Of a DNA stretch of 64,000 nucleotides, positions 1 to 9,438 are shown one piece after another. A model generated the notes under the pieces. The model saw only the letters and a program-made list of their open reading frames with translations, had not been told where the DNA came from and ran no database searches. Location of the stretch: assembly GCA_023823795.1 (NCBI GenBank), contig CP085710.1, positions 4,180,001 through 4,244,000 on the forward strand. Reading direction: 5' to 3'. Source of the DNA: Bacillus sp. F19 (GTDB taxonomy: Bacteria > Bacillota > Bacilli > Bacillales > Bacillaceae). How positions within the stretch are numbered: the stretch's first letter is position 1; every line of letters starts with the position of its first letter. The translations under genes were made by a program, and so were the position numbers.

Positions 1-1091
1 TCTGTAAATACCTTAAGGTTGATTGAAGGGATTGATTCTACCCATAGGGATTCTGCCTCCTGATAAGCTGGAATGGAAAAACCAGATTCACCCATGTATT
101 GACCTGCTTCTTTACCAGAAAGCTTTTTTAATAGTTCCCAAGCTAATTCTTCATGTTTGGTCTTGTCATTCATTGACCAGCTTAAGCCATGAACAATTGT
201 TGCTTTTTGTTTGCCTTTAGGCAGAGGCGCTATGCCAAGATCTTCTCCCAGCATCTCATAATAGGTTGGAGCGATAACAGAAATGGCCGGTGCCATGGCT
301 GCTTTACCTGAACCAAAAATCTGATCACCTTTTGTTTCAACCTGCGTTTTTGCGGAAGGAGAAATCCCTTTATCCATTAACCTTTTCGTGAATTCAAATG
401 CTTCTTTTGTTTCTGGCAGGTTATATCCAGATTTTGTTTTGTCCTCGTTAATAACATAACCGCCAGCCTGGTGAATTAAGTTGTAGTAACCTTGCTGACT
501 GAGGTTTGAAGCAATATATCCATAGATTTTCTTATCTTTGTCCGTTAATTTCTCTCCTACTTCTTCAATTGTCTCCCAGGTCCATGTTTCATCGGGATAC
601 GGAAGACCTGCATCATCAAACATTTTTTTGTTATAGTAAAGTCCTACTGAGTCTAAAAAGTATGGCATTCCATATAAGTGGTCTTCATACGTATATAAGT
701 CCACTAATGCCGGTGTATAGACACTTGTATCAATCTTGTCTTTTTCAATAAGAGGCTGCAGATCTTTAATCAAACCGTTTGAAGCATATTGATGAAAGTT
801 TGGTCCATTCATCCAAAAAATATCTGGTCCGCTGCCGCCCGCTGCACTTGTTTTTATCTTTGCCCAATAATCAGCAAAAGGCGTATAGGTAATGTTCACT
901 TTTACATTTGGATGTTCTTTCTCGAATAATGCAACTGATTTATCCACAACTTCACTCACATTTTCGTCCCAGAGAGCAACATTTAAGGTTGCTTTTTCAT
1001 CACCTGAAGATTTTTCATTTCCGCTGCAGCCTGCTAAAACCACTCCAAATATCAATATAATGCTCAATATGAACGAATAAGACTTTTTCAT
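1..1091 (-). CDS. ABC transporter sugar-binding lipoprotein, 3' end outside window
   Basis: Extracellular solute-binding protein (family 1) that would capture a sugar or glycoside for an ABC importer. The N-terminus is a lipoprotein signal: KKSYSF, a hydrophobic stretch, then the lipobox VLAGC. The mature part has typical family features, including LNVALWDENV, DIFWMNGPN and a PYFLDSVGLYYNKK segment. The ATG at 1091 follows a GGGGGAT ribosome site. The ORF stays open to base 1, so the C-terminus and the permease genes expected next lie outside the window. It is last in the visible part of the ROK/TIM-barrel/Gfo-Idh operon, 10 bp after the previous stop, so its ligand is probably the substrate of those enzymes. 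The exact sugar cannot be read from sequence. Confidence 0.9.
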   Translation of the reverse strand, partial: MKKSYSFILSIILIFGVVLAGCSGNEKSSGDEKATLNVALWDENVSEVVDKSVALFEKEHPNVKVNITYTPFADYWAKIKTSAAGGSGPDIFWMNGPNFHQYASNGLIKDLQPLIEKDKIDTSVYTPALVDLYTYEDHLYGMPYFLDSVGLYYNKKMFDDAGLPYPDETWTWETIEEVGEKLTDKDKKIYGYIASNLSQQGYYNLIHQAGGYVINEDKTKSGYNLPETKEAFEFTKRLMDKGISPSAKTQVETKGDQIFGSGKAAMAPAISVIAPTYYEMLGEDLGIAPLPKGKQKATIVHGLSWSMNDKTKHEELAWELLKKLSGKEAGQYMGESGFSIPAYQEAESLWVESIPSINLKVFT

Positions 1092-1101
1092 GTTCATCCC
1101 C

Positions 1102-2085
1102 CTATTCTCTTATTAATGTGATTACTGATTTTTCTTTTGCAGATTGGTAAGCGGCTTGAACCACCTCTAATGTACGAAGACCGTCTTCTCCTGAAATCGA
1201 TGGAGTCCGCATTCCTTGTACACAATCAATGAAGTCATTTACAAGTCCAGAATCCATGTCGTCTCCCCATCCAATATGCTGTACCTTTTTCAGTTGGTCA
1301 TTAAATAACACAAGATGCTGTTTAAAGGCATCGAGTGAGATTGTCCCTTTCGTTCCGACAATTTCCATCGTCACATCTCCCCATGTCGGGAATGTTTTCG
1401 GACGGGACCAGCTAGGATCGATCGTCACAATCGCACCTGACTCTAGTTCTAATGTGACAATTCCGCAATCCTCGACATCGATATCATAAAATCGGGTATC
1501 AAGTTCGGCATACGCTTTCTTCGCTTCTTCGTCTAACATCCACCTGATAAGATCCATCACATGAACAATATGGTCAACAGCTGCTCCTCCGCCTGATAGA
1601 TCCTTTTGAACAAACCATCCCCCTGGCATTTGCCCATGATTTGTTGCATCAATTGCTACAATTTCTCCCAGTCCTCCACTGCGAATCACTTCTCTTACCT
1701 TTTGAACAGCAGGAACAAAACGAACGGGAAAGGCCACTTGCAGGATTACGCCGTGATCTTTGCATATGCCGATCATTTCTTTTGCATCCTTGACTTCTGT
1801 TGAAATTGGTTTTTCACACAAAATATGTTTTTTAGCCTTTGCCGCTTCAATTACATGGTTTTTATGGTTCGCGTTTTCTGAACAAATGACAACGGCTATA
1901 AGATCTGTTTGGAGGAAGCTAGTGAGATTCGAATAGTACTCGCAGTTAAAACGTTCAGCCATCATGCTTCCTCTTTCAATATCCTCATCCCAAATCGCTG
2001 TCAGTTCGACATCTGCATGTTCAGTTAAATGTTCGGCATAACTCACGGCATGCATATGTGCGAAACTGATGATACCTACTTTCAT
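1102..2085 (-). CDS. Gfo/Idh/MocA family oxidoreductase (third of three)
   Basis: NAD(P)-dependent sugar dehydrogenase of 327 residues. The N-terminal Rossmann fold begins VGIISFAHMHAVSYAEH; the glycine motif is unusual, with the second glycine of GxGxxG replaced. The EKP motif (CEKPIS, about residues 90-95) is present, followed by the α/β substrate domain with GGGAAVDHIVHVMDL, whose His and Asp are typical active-site positions. Its ATG overlaps the stop of the preceding dehydrogenase by 4 bp (ATGA), so the two are translationally coupled. Members of this family oxidise a sugar C3-OH or inositol. Three in one operon suggests successive or reversible oxidation of one substrate. Substrate unknown. 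Confidence 0.9.
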   Translation of the reverse strand: MKVGIISFAHMHAVSYAEHLTEHADVELTAIWDEDIERGSMMAERFNCEYYSNLTSFLQTDLIAVVICSENANHKNHVIEAAKAKKHILCEKPISTEVKDAKEMIGICKDHGVILQVAFPVRFVPAVQKVREVIRSGGLGEIVAIDATNHGQMPGGWFVQKDLSGGGAAVDHIVHVMDLIRWMLDEEAKKAYAELDTRFYDIDVEDCGIVTLELESGAIVTIDPSWSRPKTFPTWGDVTMEIVGTKGTISLDAFKQHLVLFNDQLKKVQHIGWGDDMDSGLVNDFIDCVQGMRTPSISGEDGLRTLEVVQAAYQSAKEKSVITLIRE

Positions 2086-3080
2086 TTCAACACTCCCCCT
2101 TTCTTGAGTTGGATTGGCTGGCCAATTTTCACTGATTCTAATGCAGCTTCAACCATTTCAATCGCTTTAACGGCATCTGCTGCAGTTACAACGGCACTTC
2201 TCTTATTTTCAAGACAATCTGCGAAATGCTGAAGCTGATTTTCCAGAGGTGTTCGTTCAACAAGATAGCTCGGAACCGTAACTCTTTCTTGCTTTCTATC
2301 AATCTCGTGAAAAAGTTCTACTTCAACAGGGTCATGATCAGAACTTTTATACGTAATCATTCCTTCACTTCCAGCCAGCTCTAAGGAAGCTGAAAATTTA
2401 GTAATGCCCCAGGATAACGTTACATGGGCAATTGCGCCTGATGCAAAACGTAATGTGACAAGAGCATATTCAAGGTCTTCTCGTTTGACCTTTTTCGCCA
2501 TTACACGTTCAACCTCACCGAATGTCCAATGGAGCCAATCAAAATCATGAATACCTAAATCTAATAGAACGCCACCGCTCTTGGATTCATCCCGATACCA
2601 TTCATCACGGCCTTTTGGATAGGGACAGCCCCTTGATAATCTCATAACACCAGGCTTTCCAATTGCTCCATTTATGACTTGTTGTCTTGCTGCTTTGTAT
2701 TCAGGAGAGAATCGCAGGACATGTCCTACGAATAGAGGTACATCGTATTTTTCACATAGATCCACAATTCTTCTTGCCGTTTTCGTATCAGCCGCTAATG
2801 GCTTTTCACAGATGACCGCTTTTCCAGCTTGCGCCGCAATCTTAATGACTTCCTCATGAAGGTGCGTTGGAACACAAACGTCAACAATATCAATAAGAAG
2901 CTGTTCAAGCGCTGCTTGTAAATCCTGGAAACCTTTTACGTTAAATTGTTCAGCAAGCTGAATGATGTTTTGTTCAGTCCGTCCGATAACGGCAACTACT
3001 TCGCAACTGCCTGCATTTTTCCAAGCTTCCAAATGCAAAGTTCCCATTGTACCTGTACCAACCACAGCCACTCTCCTCAT
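2082..3080 (-). CDS. Gfo/Idh/MocA family oxidoreductase (second of three)
   Basis: 332-residue dehydrogenase with a canonical N-terminal nucleotide fold (VAVVGTGTMGTLHLE, residues 4-18). The catalytic-lysine motif EKPLA is near residue 93, and GGVLLDLGIHDFDWLHW in the C-terminal domain carries the conserved Asp/His pair. It sits 27 bp after the preceding dehydrogenase gene and overlaps the following one by 4 bp. The three paralogues in the operon are clearly divergent rather than recent duplicates, which argues for different steps or substrates. Family membership is certain; the specific reaction is not. Confidence 0.92.
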   Translation of the reverse strand: MRRVAVVGTGTMGTLHLEAWKNAGSCEVVAVIGRTEQNIIQLAEQFNVKGFQDLQAALEQLLIDIVDVCVPTHLHEEVIKIAAQAGKAVICEKPLAADTKTARRIVDLCEKYDVPLFVGHVLRFSPEYKAARQQVINGAIGKPGVMRLSRGCPYPKGRDEWYRDESKSGGVLLDLGIHDFDWLHWTFGEVERVMAKKVKREDLEYALVTLRFASGAIAHVTLSWGITKFSASLELAGSEGMITYKSSDHDPVEVELFHEIDRKQERVTVPSYLVERTPLENQLQHFADCLENKRSAVVTAADAVKAIEMVEAALESVKIGQPIQLKKGGVLK

Positions 3081-3107
3081 TATTACACCTCATTTCTCAT
3101 TTTATTG

Positions 3108-4100
3108 TTAACACACGGAAGAAGCTGACATAAATTCTGATAAATGAATGGCCTTGCCTGTTATACTGGATGCATTTGCAGCCAAAGTGACAGCTAACGT
3201 TTTCAGCCCTTCTCCGTATGGGGCCAACACTAACTCTTGATTGTTTAGGCGCACCGCATCAATAAAAGCACGATCCTGCTCTCCATAAAAATCATGGCTT
3301 GATTTATATGAAATCGTTTTGTCTTTATCAATGATGTGTAATGTTGAATTATCCAGCACTACTCTAAAGTCACGCCCTAATAGTTCAATGCCGGTATAAT
3401 GATCTGCTTGTGTAAAGGAACTGGCAAGATGTCCGATCGCACCTGACTCTAACGTCATGCTAACAGATGTTACATCCGGTATATCGATATCTGGAATATC
3501 TCCCATCAGCTGCAATGCCATATTTGCATAAACAGTGTTCACATCACCCGCTAAATAACGGATTAAATCAAGTGTGTGTGTAGATTGTTCCACTAATTGC
3601 CCCCCTGACTTACTCATCAGGCGATACCAAGGGGTTTGAACAAATGATGTAATATAATGCCCTCGAACCATTGCAATTTCTTTACCCCGTAAATAATCTT
3701 TTGCCTTTGAGACTGTATCCAAATAGCGTAAGCAATAACCGGTTGCACAAATAATTCCTGCTTCCTCGATTACTTTGGCTTTTGCTGTAACAATTTCCAA
3801 ATCAAGTCCCAGTGGTTTTTCAACCATCATATGAATACCACGTGCAGCAGCTTTTTCTTCAATATCTCCGTGTGCAAAAGGCGGTACGCAAACAAAAAGA
3901 GCATCAAGTGATTCGTTATCAAGCATCTCATCTACATTGGTGTAGCCATTTGCTCTATATTGATCTCCTGCTTGCTTAACCCGTTCGGCAGAAATATCAC
4001 AGACTGCAGTGATTGTTGCATGTTCAATGCTGCTGATATTTTTCAAGTGGACGGAAGCAATTCCGCCAACTCCAATAAATCCAACTTTTACGTTTGCCAT
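3108..4100 (-). CDS. Gfo/Idh/MocA family oxidoreductase (first of three)
   Basis: 330 residues. GFIGVGGIASVHL (residues 8-20) is the Rossmann GxGxxA/G motif, EKPLGL is the family EKP motif, and GGQLVEQSTHTLDLIRYL carries the conserved His-Asp region of the substrate domain. The gene begins 12 bp after the TIM-barrel isomerase stop, so it is co-transcribed. A TIM-barrel isomerase/epimerase plus Gfo/Idh enzymes is the known arrangement in inositol catabolism and in 3-keto-glycoside routes; which applies here is inference. Confidence 0.92.
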   Translation of the reverse strand: MANVKVGFIGVGGIASVHLKNISSIEHATITAVCDISAERVKQAGDQYRANGYTNVDEMLDNESLDALFVCVPPFAHGDIEEKAAARGIHMMVEKPLGLDLEIVTAKAKVIEEAGIICATGYCLRYLDTVSKAKDYLRGKEIAMVRGHYITSFVQTPWYRLMSKSGGQLVEQSTHTLDLIRYLAGDVNTVYANMALQLMGDIPDIDIPDVTSVSMTLESGAIGHLASSFTQADHYTGIELLGRDFRVVLDNSTLHIIDKDKTISYKSSHDFYGEQDRAFIDAVRLNNQELVLAPYGEGLKTLAVTLAANASSITGKAIHLSEFMSASSVC

Positions 4101-4112
4101 CTTTTTCTCCCC

Positions 4113-4955
4113 CTATACTCTTTGTGCCGCTGTTCCGCTTGCTAAAATCACATCCATATGCCGCGCCGTATCGTTTGCTAATTCATTTGGTGAAATATGA
4201 TAAGGCGTTAATTCGGCTGTAATCACGTCGTGATAGCCAATCTCGCGAAGTGCTTCCATTACCGACGTCCAATTCACATCTCCAGATAAAAGCGGTACAA
4301 ATCCTGTAATATTCCCCACTTTCGTTGAAAAATCTTTGACGTGGACTTTACGTATACGGTCCTTGAGTATTCGGATCCATTGTTCAGGATATCCGAATTG
4401 CAGGACGTTCCCGACATCAAAATAGGCACCTACATAGTCTGAATCAATCTCATCGATGTAACGGGCCATCTCAAGCGGTGACATTAAAAAGTGGTTCCAA
4501 ACATTTTCAACACCAATATGTACCTCCTTCGTTTCTGCAACAGCTGACAGGTTCCGAAGCTCATTTTGACTAAGCTCATAACAAGCTCCATAGGATGTTT
4601 CTGCATTCACGAGTCCTGGAACAACTAAAATCGTATCGATTCCCATTACACTGGCTAGCTCTAATTGCTTCTTTACAATGTTCCTTCCGTGCTCCCGAAC
4701 CCTTTCATCCGATGATGAAAGAGGTGCTTTCCACTGGAGAGCTGTCGATAAGCTAGGAAGTTTTAGACCATGCTTTTCTGCCTGCTTTACAATTATTTCT
4801 GCTTCCCGAGCGGTTGTATCTAATGTTAAGCCAATCCCATTTTTCTCATAAACATTCAGCTCCACCGCATCAAATCCAGCATTGGAACTATATTCAAAAA
4901 CCTTCTCTAATGGCGTCCCCTCTGGGTAACACCATTGGTTAATTCCCTTCAACAT
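4113..4955 (-). CDS. sugar phosphate isomerase/epimerase-type TIM-barrel protein
   Basis: Xylose-isomerase-like TIM barrel of 280 residues. The expected metal-ligand pattern is visible: VEN (Glu), YFDVGN (Asp), VHVKDF (His/Asp) and a late AELTP (Glu). Family members are inosose or keto-sugar isomerases, epimerases and 3-keto-glycoside hydratases/lyases acting in the cytosol. The ATG follows a GGGGTGAGG ribosome site. It directly follows the ROK regulator (45 bp) and precedes three Gfo/Idh dehydrogenases, so it probably converts the keto product of one of them. Confidence 0.88.
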   Translation of the reverse strand: MLKGINQWCYPEGTPLEKVFEYSSNAGFDAVELNVYEKNGIGLTLDTTAREAEIIVKQAEKHGLKLPSLSTALQWKAPLSSSDERVREHGRNIVKKQLELASVMGIDTILVVPGLVNAETSYGACYELSQNELRNLSAVAETKEVHIGVENVWNHFLMSPLEMARYIDEIDSDYVGAYFDVGNVLQFGYPEQWIRILKDRIRKVHVKDFSTKVGNITGFVPLLSGDVNWTSVMEALREIGYHDVITAELTPYHISPNELANDTARHMDVILASGTAAQRV

Positions 4956-5000
4956 ATAAACCTCACCCCAATTTCCAATATTCAGATTTTTTAATGTGCA

Positions 5001-6212
5001 CTAGATTACAGGCGATTGAAATTTTTCTTGTAAAAGAACAGCAGCGGCACCCAACATTTCAAATTCCGTACCAAGAGTCGTTGGACGAATCGTTATGTCT
5101 TCTCTTAAAACCGGAATGACATGCCTTGAAACATGCTGATGGATCGCCTCTAAAAAGATTGGATTCCCTTGAACAATCTCACCGCCAAGAATAATGACTT
5201 CCGGATTAAATAAATGGATATAATTAATGATTCCTGCAGCTAAATACGATACGACTTCATCTAAAATTTTCAGACATAGCTCGTCCCCCATATTTAAAGC
5301 TTTGATAAAAATAGCTGGAGTAATTTGGCTAATATCTTCCGGTACGAGTTCTTGGATCTTCGTTTGCTGTCCCCTTGTCATAATCGCGGATAAGATCTTC
5401 GAATAGATAGCCGGCCAGCGTACATAGCTCTCAAGGCAGCCTACATTTCCACACTCACATCTCACTCCGCTCCCCCGGTCAACCGTCGTATGACCCAATT
5501 CTCCAGAACTGCCTTTATGTCCCCGGTAAATTGAGCCGTTAATCATAAGTCCTGATCCTAGGCCGTCACCAACTGTAATATAAAGCAAATCTTTAAACTG
5601 ACCATAAGGCCCAAAATGTTTCTCTGCTAAAACGAAAGCATTCGTATCATTATCCAAATAAGTCCGTAAACCAAATTGCTGCTCAACTAATTGTTTTAAA
5701 GGAACATCACGCAGATCCAATTTTGTATTATAAGAAATTATCCCTTTCTTTGCATCGACAATCCCTGGAGTAATAATAGTAATACCGACACATCTATTCA
5801 TATATTCTATTTTTTCAAGAAACTGCCTGATCAGTTCCAATACATGATCAATGACCGATTGTCCGAAAAGAAGATTGGTTGAATAGATTTCCTTTCGGCG
5901 TATTTCAGCCTCTAAATTCATTTCCGCAATCTTTATAAAAGAATTAGTAATGGAGACTCCAATTATAAAATGACTATTTGGATCAAAGCGCAGCAACACC
6001 GGTTTCCTGCCCCCATTTGATACACCAATCCCATCTTCACGAACGTAACCTTCATTCATCAGTTCATTAACAGCTGAAGTAACTGTAGTAGGACTAATAT
6101 TAATCCGTTTCGCAATTTCGCTTCTAGAAATAGGGGCTTGTTTTCGAATTATATCTAAGATAATAGAACGGTTTATCTCTTGTATTAGTTTTAAGTCCCC
6201 AGTTCTTCTCAT
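5001..6212 (-). CDS. ROK family transcriptional repressor (XylR/NagC type)
   Basis: Sugar-responsive repressor. The N-terminal winged helix is seen in ISRSEIAKRINISPTTVTSA. It is followed by the ROK kinase-like fold with the DGLGSGLMING glycine loop, GELGH, and the zinc-binding CECGNVGCLES motif. An upstream ATG exists at 6239, but the ATG at 6212 (MRRTGDLK) is preferred because AGGGGTG lies nine bases before it. The gene is first in the operon and points the same way as the isomerase, dehydrogenases and sugar-binding protein. It most likely represses the whole unit and is relieved by the transported sugar or its product. No clear operator dyad was recognised upstream. Confidence 0.88.
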   Translation of the reverse strand: MRRTGDLKLIQEINRSIILDIIRKQAPISRSEIAKRINISPTTVTSAVNELMNEGYVREDGIGVSNGGRKPVLLRFDPNSHFIIGVSITNSFIKIAEMNLEAEIRRKEIYSTNLLFGQSVIDHVLELIRQFLEKIEYMNRCVGITIITPGIVDAKKGIISYNTKLDLRDVPLKQLVEQQFGLRTYLDNDTNAFVLAEKHFGPYGQFKDLLYITVGDGLGSGLMINGSIYRGHKGSSGELGHTTVDRGSGVRCECGNVGCLESYVRWPAIYSKILSAIMTRGQQTKIQELVPEDISQITPAIFIKALNMGDELCLKILDEVVSYLAAGIINYIHLFNPEVIILGGEIVQGNPIFLEAIHQHVSRHVIPVLREDITIRPTTLGTEFEMLGAAAVLLQEKFQSPVI

Positions 6213-7368
6213 TAAGGTATACACCCCTAACATATTCATTTTTCAATACATACTTTTTCCATTGGCTTTATTAAGATAGGATGATTAGGACTTATCATTC
6301 GTGATAGTAGAAGTAAATCTTTGTGATTTGAAGTGTGGTTTATTCTTTAGGTAATGTTTTTCTAGTAGTATTTGTATAATCATGATGGGGAGAAGGATTT
6401 ATTGATTCCATTTGTGGTATATCTTTTGATGAAGGATGAAACACTTTCTTTTTCCAATGAGTTTATTAAGTGGAATTTCTCCTTCATTATAAACAGCATG
6501 CGCTCTACTAATAAATGGATAAATATATCTATTTTCTTAATTTTCTAAAAAAATATAAAAATAAGCATTATAGTTCATCAGCCATGTATCTCCTTCGTAT
6601 TCTTTCTCTAATTCTCATCCCCCTTTCGACCTTAACTAGGGTAAAAACCGAATTAATAAATTTGTGGATACCTAGTTACATATGGAATTGATTTCACAAA
6701 AGCTCAATTTCATCTTTTATCTCTGTGAGTGCAATATCTGTAAATAAATAACCTAGTGCATTAGTTTGCTGTTATTCTCTCAAACTTATTGTTTTATTTT
6801 AATAGCTCTGAAAAATACCTGACTTAAATTACAAGCAATGCAATAATTAAGGCGCTAATAGAATCGTTTCTGAATAAAACGAATTACATGAATGTCTAAA
6901 TGCCTGTTTTTTCAAAAAAAACGAAATCCTAAATGATTTCTAGTATTTTAGCATCATAAAATTATTTAGACCATTTTTTAAAAGATTGTTCAACCGATTC
7001 AGAAATGTAAACACAATTACGATCCCGATGGACTCCTAACGTGTTATCTCAAATGCAACGTACTGTTTATATTCTAAAAATGCACTTCCGAGTGACTAAA
7101 GGTTACGAATCTATAGAAGAGTTTATTGCACAAAAACGAACGTTATGAACGGATCAAAGTATTAAGCTTTCTTTATACATCTACATGCTTTTAGAGGGAT
7201 GTCTCTTATTGGAAGGCAATAATCACACCTATCTGCGGAGGTTTATACTAAAGTTTCCTATCGATAAATCACTTAAATTTATTACCCTTCTTACAATTAC
7301 CCTCATAAAAATACATTTTCCAAGAAAATATATGATATATTGTCTTTTTTAACCGAAGGAGTGTTTTT
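6213..7368. other. AT-rich stretch without a recognised gene
   Basis: Over 1.1 kb with no convincing gene. The only protein-like pieces are a 42-codon open frame on the plus strand ending at 7148 (RSRWTPNVLSQMQRTVY and on) with no start codon or ribosome site, and a minus-strand AAGGAG-ATACATG near 6585 that opens only MADEL before a stop. Both look like decayed genes. An A-rich promoter-like zone immediately precedes the glycosyltransferase. Confidence 0.4.
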
Positions 7369-8727
7369 TTGGATATTTACAGTTTATTGCTCTTTTCTTT
7401 ATGTATCATATTTCCAGTGATACATCTGATTCATAGTTTGCCTTGTTTCAAAAGGCAGACTGAGAAGTTAAAGTCTCCTGCAAAAGAGGATAAGGGCATC
7501 AGCATTTTAATTCCCTGCTACAATGAACAGGGAATTATCGCCACTTCTATTTTTAGTATGAAATCTCTGTCCTACTCAGCGTATGATGTCATTTACATTA
7601 ATGATGGGTCTACTGATGACACTATGCTTCTGATGAACAAATTCCTGCAGCTGAAGCCAAGCTCTAAGCAGCCGCTTAGAAAAATAGCCCACCAAAAGAT
7701 TCTGGGATTCTATCAATCTGAGCTTTACCCGAATATTTATGTAATTGATAAAGTGAATGGGGGGAAGGCAGACTCTTTAAACGCCGGAATTGAGTTTGCA
7801 CAAAAAGAGCTGGTGATTACTCTTGATGCAGACACGATTTTGACAGATAAGGCGCTTCCTGTGGTGAATGATGCTTTTGAGGATGAGAACGTTGTTGCTG
7901 CAGGGGGAATGGTTCATGTGCTTCAGACGAAAACTGCTGAACCGTTGAAATCTTTATCTCTGCTTCGTGCAAATCTCCTTGTCAGCGTGCAAGCGCTCGA
8001 CTTTCTTAAAGCCTTTTATATTACCAAAATGTCGCTTGCCCGCTTCCATGCTTTAGCGATCATTTCAGGTGCTTTTGGCATATTTAAAAAGCAAGTGCTG
8101 ATCGAAGTCGGAGGATTTAGAACGACGATAGGAGAGGATATTGATATTACCTTGCGTATCCATAGACATATTTCCAATCATAAAAAGAAGAAAATTATCT
8201 TCATACCTGAAGCGGTCTGCTATACGGAGCTTCCGGAAAATTGGAAGGATTTATTTAAGCAGCGGATCCGCTGGCAAAAAGCCTTTATCGATTGCGTCAT
8301 TCATTTCAGGGGATTTCTGGGAAAAACCCTGTTTAAGAAACCTGTTTCTTTCTTTTATTTGATCGAATCCTTCCTGGCGGGAACGATTGCAGCTTATGTA
8401 ATGACTGGATTAATTGTTGTAAACGGAATGATTCATCCCCCATCTTCCTATTTGGACTACTTTTTGTTTTTTTCCATTTACATTGTGATATTCGGTTTGA
8501 TATATGATCTAGCTGCTGTTCGAATGAGCAGACATTATGGCATTTCTTTTAAAAAGAGAGAAATTCCGAAATTGCTGGCGGCGATTCTTTTTGACGTACT
8601 GATCTACCGACTCGCCACGATGATATTCATTATGTACGGCAGCATTGCCTATTTCTTCAATCAGAATTGGAATAAGGTTGAGAGAACAGGCAGGGATTAT
8701 CAGACTGATTCAGAAACAGCAGCTTAA
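7369..8727 (+). CDS. membrane glycosyltransferase family 2 (YdaM/IcaA-like)
   Basis: Processive inverting glycosyltransferase of 452 residues, probably making an exopolysaccharide at the membrane. There is an N-terminal TM helix (about 3-22). The GT-A catalytic domain has ILIPCYNEQ (47-54), NDGST (78-82), DAD (153-155), GED (255-257) and the processivity motif as QRIRW (298-302). Three or four C-terminal TM helices follow. The start is TTG, 8 bases after GAAGGAG; no ATG fits. It is similar to Bacillus YdaM and to the IcaA/PgaC class, but no partner deacetylase or cyclic-di-GMP receptor gene is adjacent, so the polymer is unknown. A hairpin terminator follows within 10 bp. Confidence 0.9.
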   Translation: MDIYSLLLFSLCIIFPVIHLIHSLPCFKRQTEKLKSPAKEDKGISILIPCYNEQGIIATSIFSMKSLSYSAYDVIYINDGSTDDTMLLMNKFLQLKPSSKQPLRKIAHQKILGFYQSELYPNIYVIDKVNGGKADSLNAGIEFAQKELVITLDADTILTDKALPVVNDAFEDENVVAAGGMVHVLQTKTAEPLKSLSLLRANLLVSVQALDFLKAFYITKMSLARFHALAIISGAFGIFKKQVLIEVGGFRTTIGEDIDITLRIHRHISNHKKKKIIFIPEAVCYTELPENWKDLFKQRIRWQKAFIDCVIHFRGFLGKTLFKKPVSFFYLIESFLAGTIAAYVMTGLIVVNGMIHPPSSYLDYFLFFSIYIVIFGLIYDLAAVRMSRHYGISFKKREIPKLLAAILFDVLIYRLATMIFIMYGSIAYFFNQNWNKVERTGRDYQTDSETAA

Positions 8728-8735
8728 TAACAAAA

Positions 8736-8758
8736 AAAGGTGTCAAACCGGCACCTTT
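8736..8758. terminator. Rho-independent terminator, bidirectional
   Basis: AAAGGTG and CACCTTT pair around a nine-base loop immediately after the glycosyltransferase stop, with A-runs and T-runs at the two sides. It can serve that gene and the broken NHL gene arriving from the other strand. Confidence 0.75.
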
Positions 8759-8760
8759 AT

Positions 8761-8977
8761 TTCAGTTTAAATTCCTGCAGCCTCTTATTCTCAAGCTCTG
8801 CGACATACAAGTTCCACTCTGATCTACCGCTATATCATGCGGAATCTTCAATTCGCCTTCTACTTCCAAAACGCTACAGGATATTGCCTTTTTTATCAAG
8901 GACATGACTCTGCTTGTGAGGTTTTCCTTCGCTCCGTTCAAGAAATCTCCGCCGTTCACTACATATACTTTTTGCTA
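8761..8977 (-). pseudogene. NHL-repeat (six-bladed β-propeller) protein, 3' remnant
   Basis: Reading the minus strand in three frames restores two NHL blades: YVVNGGDFLNGAKENLTSRV, then VLDKKGNIL, then GELKIPHDIAVDQSG, then LYVAELENKRLQEFKLK and stop. Each step needs a frameshift, so the gene is dead. The 5' part is missing. Its upstream edge abuts a truncated histidine kinase, which indicates a deletion joining two formerly separate genes. NHL proteins of this kind are secreted β-propellers. Confidence 0.7.
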
Positions 8978-8988
8978 CTCCTCTTGCT

Positions 8989-9255
8989 TCACCGGACAGC
9001 CGGATCACTTTCTGCATGCAGCCAGTCCTGAGTTGCCTGATTGACCAGCACCTGCTTTCCCAAATCCTCTGCCTGTGAGGTGACGGAGTTAATATAGATG
9101 GAGTATTGCTCCATCATTTCGACTGTTGAATCTTTTGTCTGATCTTCAATAACGGATGTAAACCATGCCGGAATTAGAAACGATAAAACAAGAAATGGAA
9201 CGGTCAGGAGAATGGTAAAAATGATGAACAAGCGATTTCTCAGAGAATAAAACAT
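8989..9255 (-). pseudogene. YesM-type sensor histidine kinase, 5' remnant
   Basis: The ATG at 9255 follows GGGAGG. It encodes MFYSLRNRLFIIFTILLTVP, a signal-anchor TM helix, then about 65 residues of an extracellular sensor region (FTSVIEDQTKDSTVEMMEQY, SQAEDLGKQV, QDWLHAESDP) typical of YesM-class kinases. The frame stops after 88 residues. The second TM, HAMP, His-kinase and ATPase domains are missing, and the sequence runs straight into the NHL remnant. Confidence 0.75.
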
Positions 9256-9404
9256 GGAGCCTCCCGGGAACTTTTCAAAAGTTTCTGCTAGTTCTATTTC
9301 CTTAAAGTATAATACAAACCGGGGATGCCTGATTTGTATTTTTATAAACAATCCGTTTGGTAAAAAACGTCGGAAGTTAGACATCATTCCGTAAAAAAAG
9401 AAAA

Positions 9405-9434
9405 AAAAGCAGCTTAAAAGCAAGCTGCCTTTTT
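9405..9434. terminator. Rho-independent terminator downstream of inhA
   Basis: GCAGCTT (9409-9415) pairs with AAGCTGC (9422-9428). It is flanked by an A-run on the left and CTTTTT on the right, so it can act on either strand. It lies just beyond the InhA stop. Confidence 0.8.
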
Positions 9435-9438
9435 CCTC

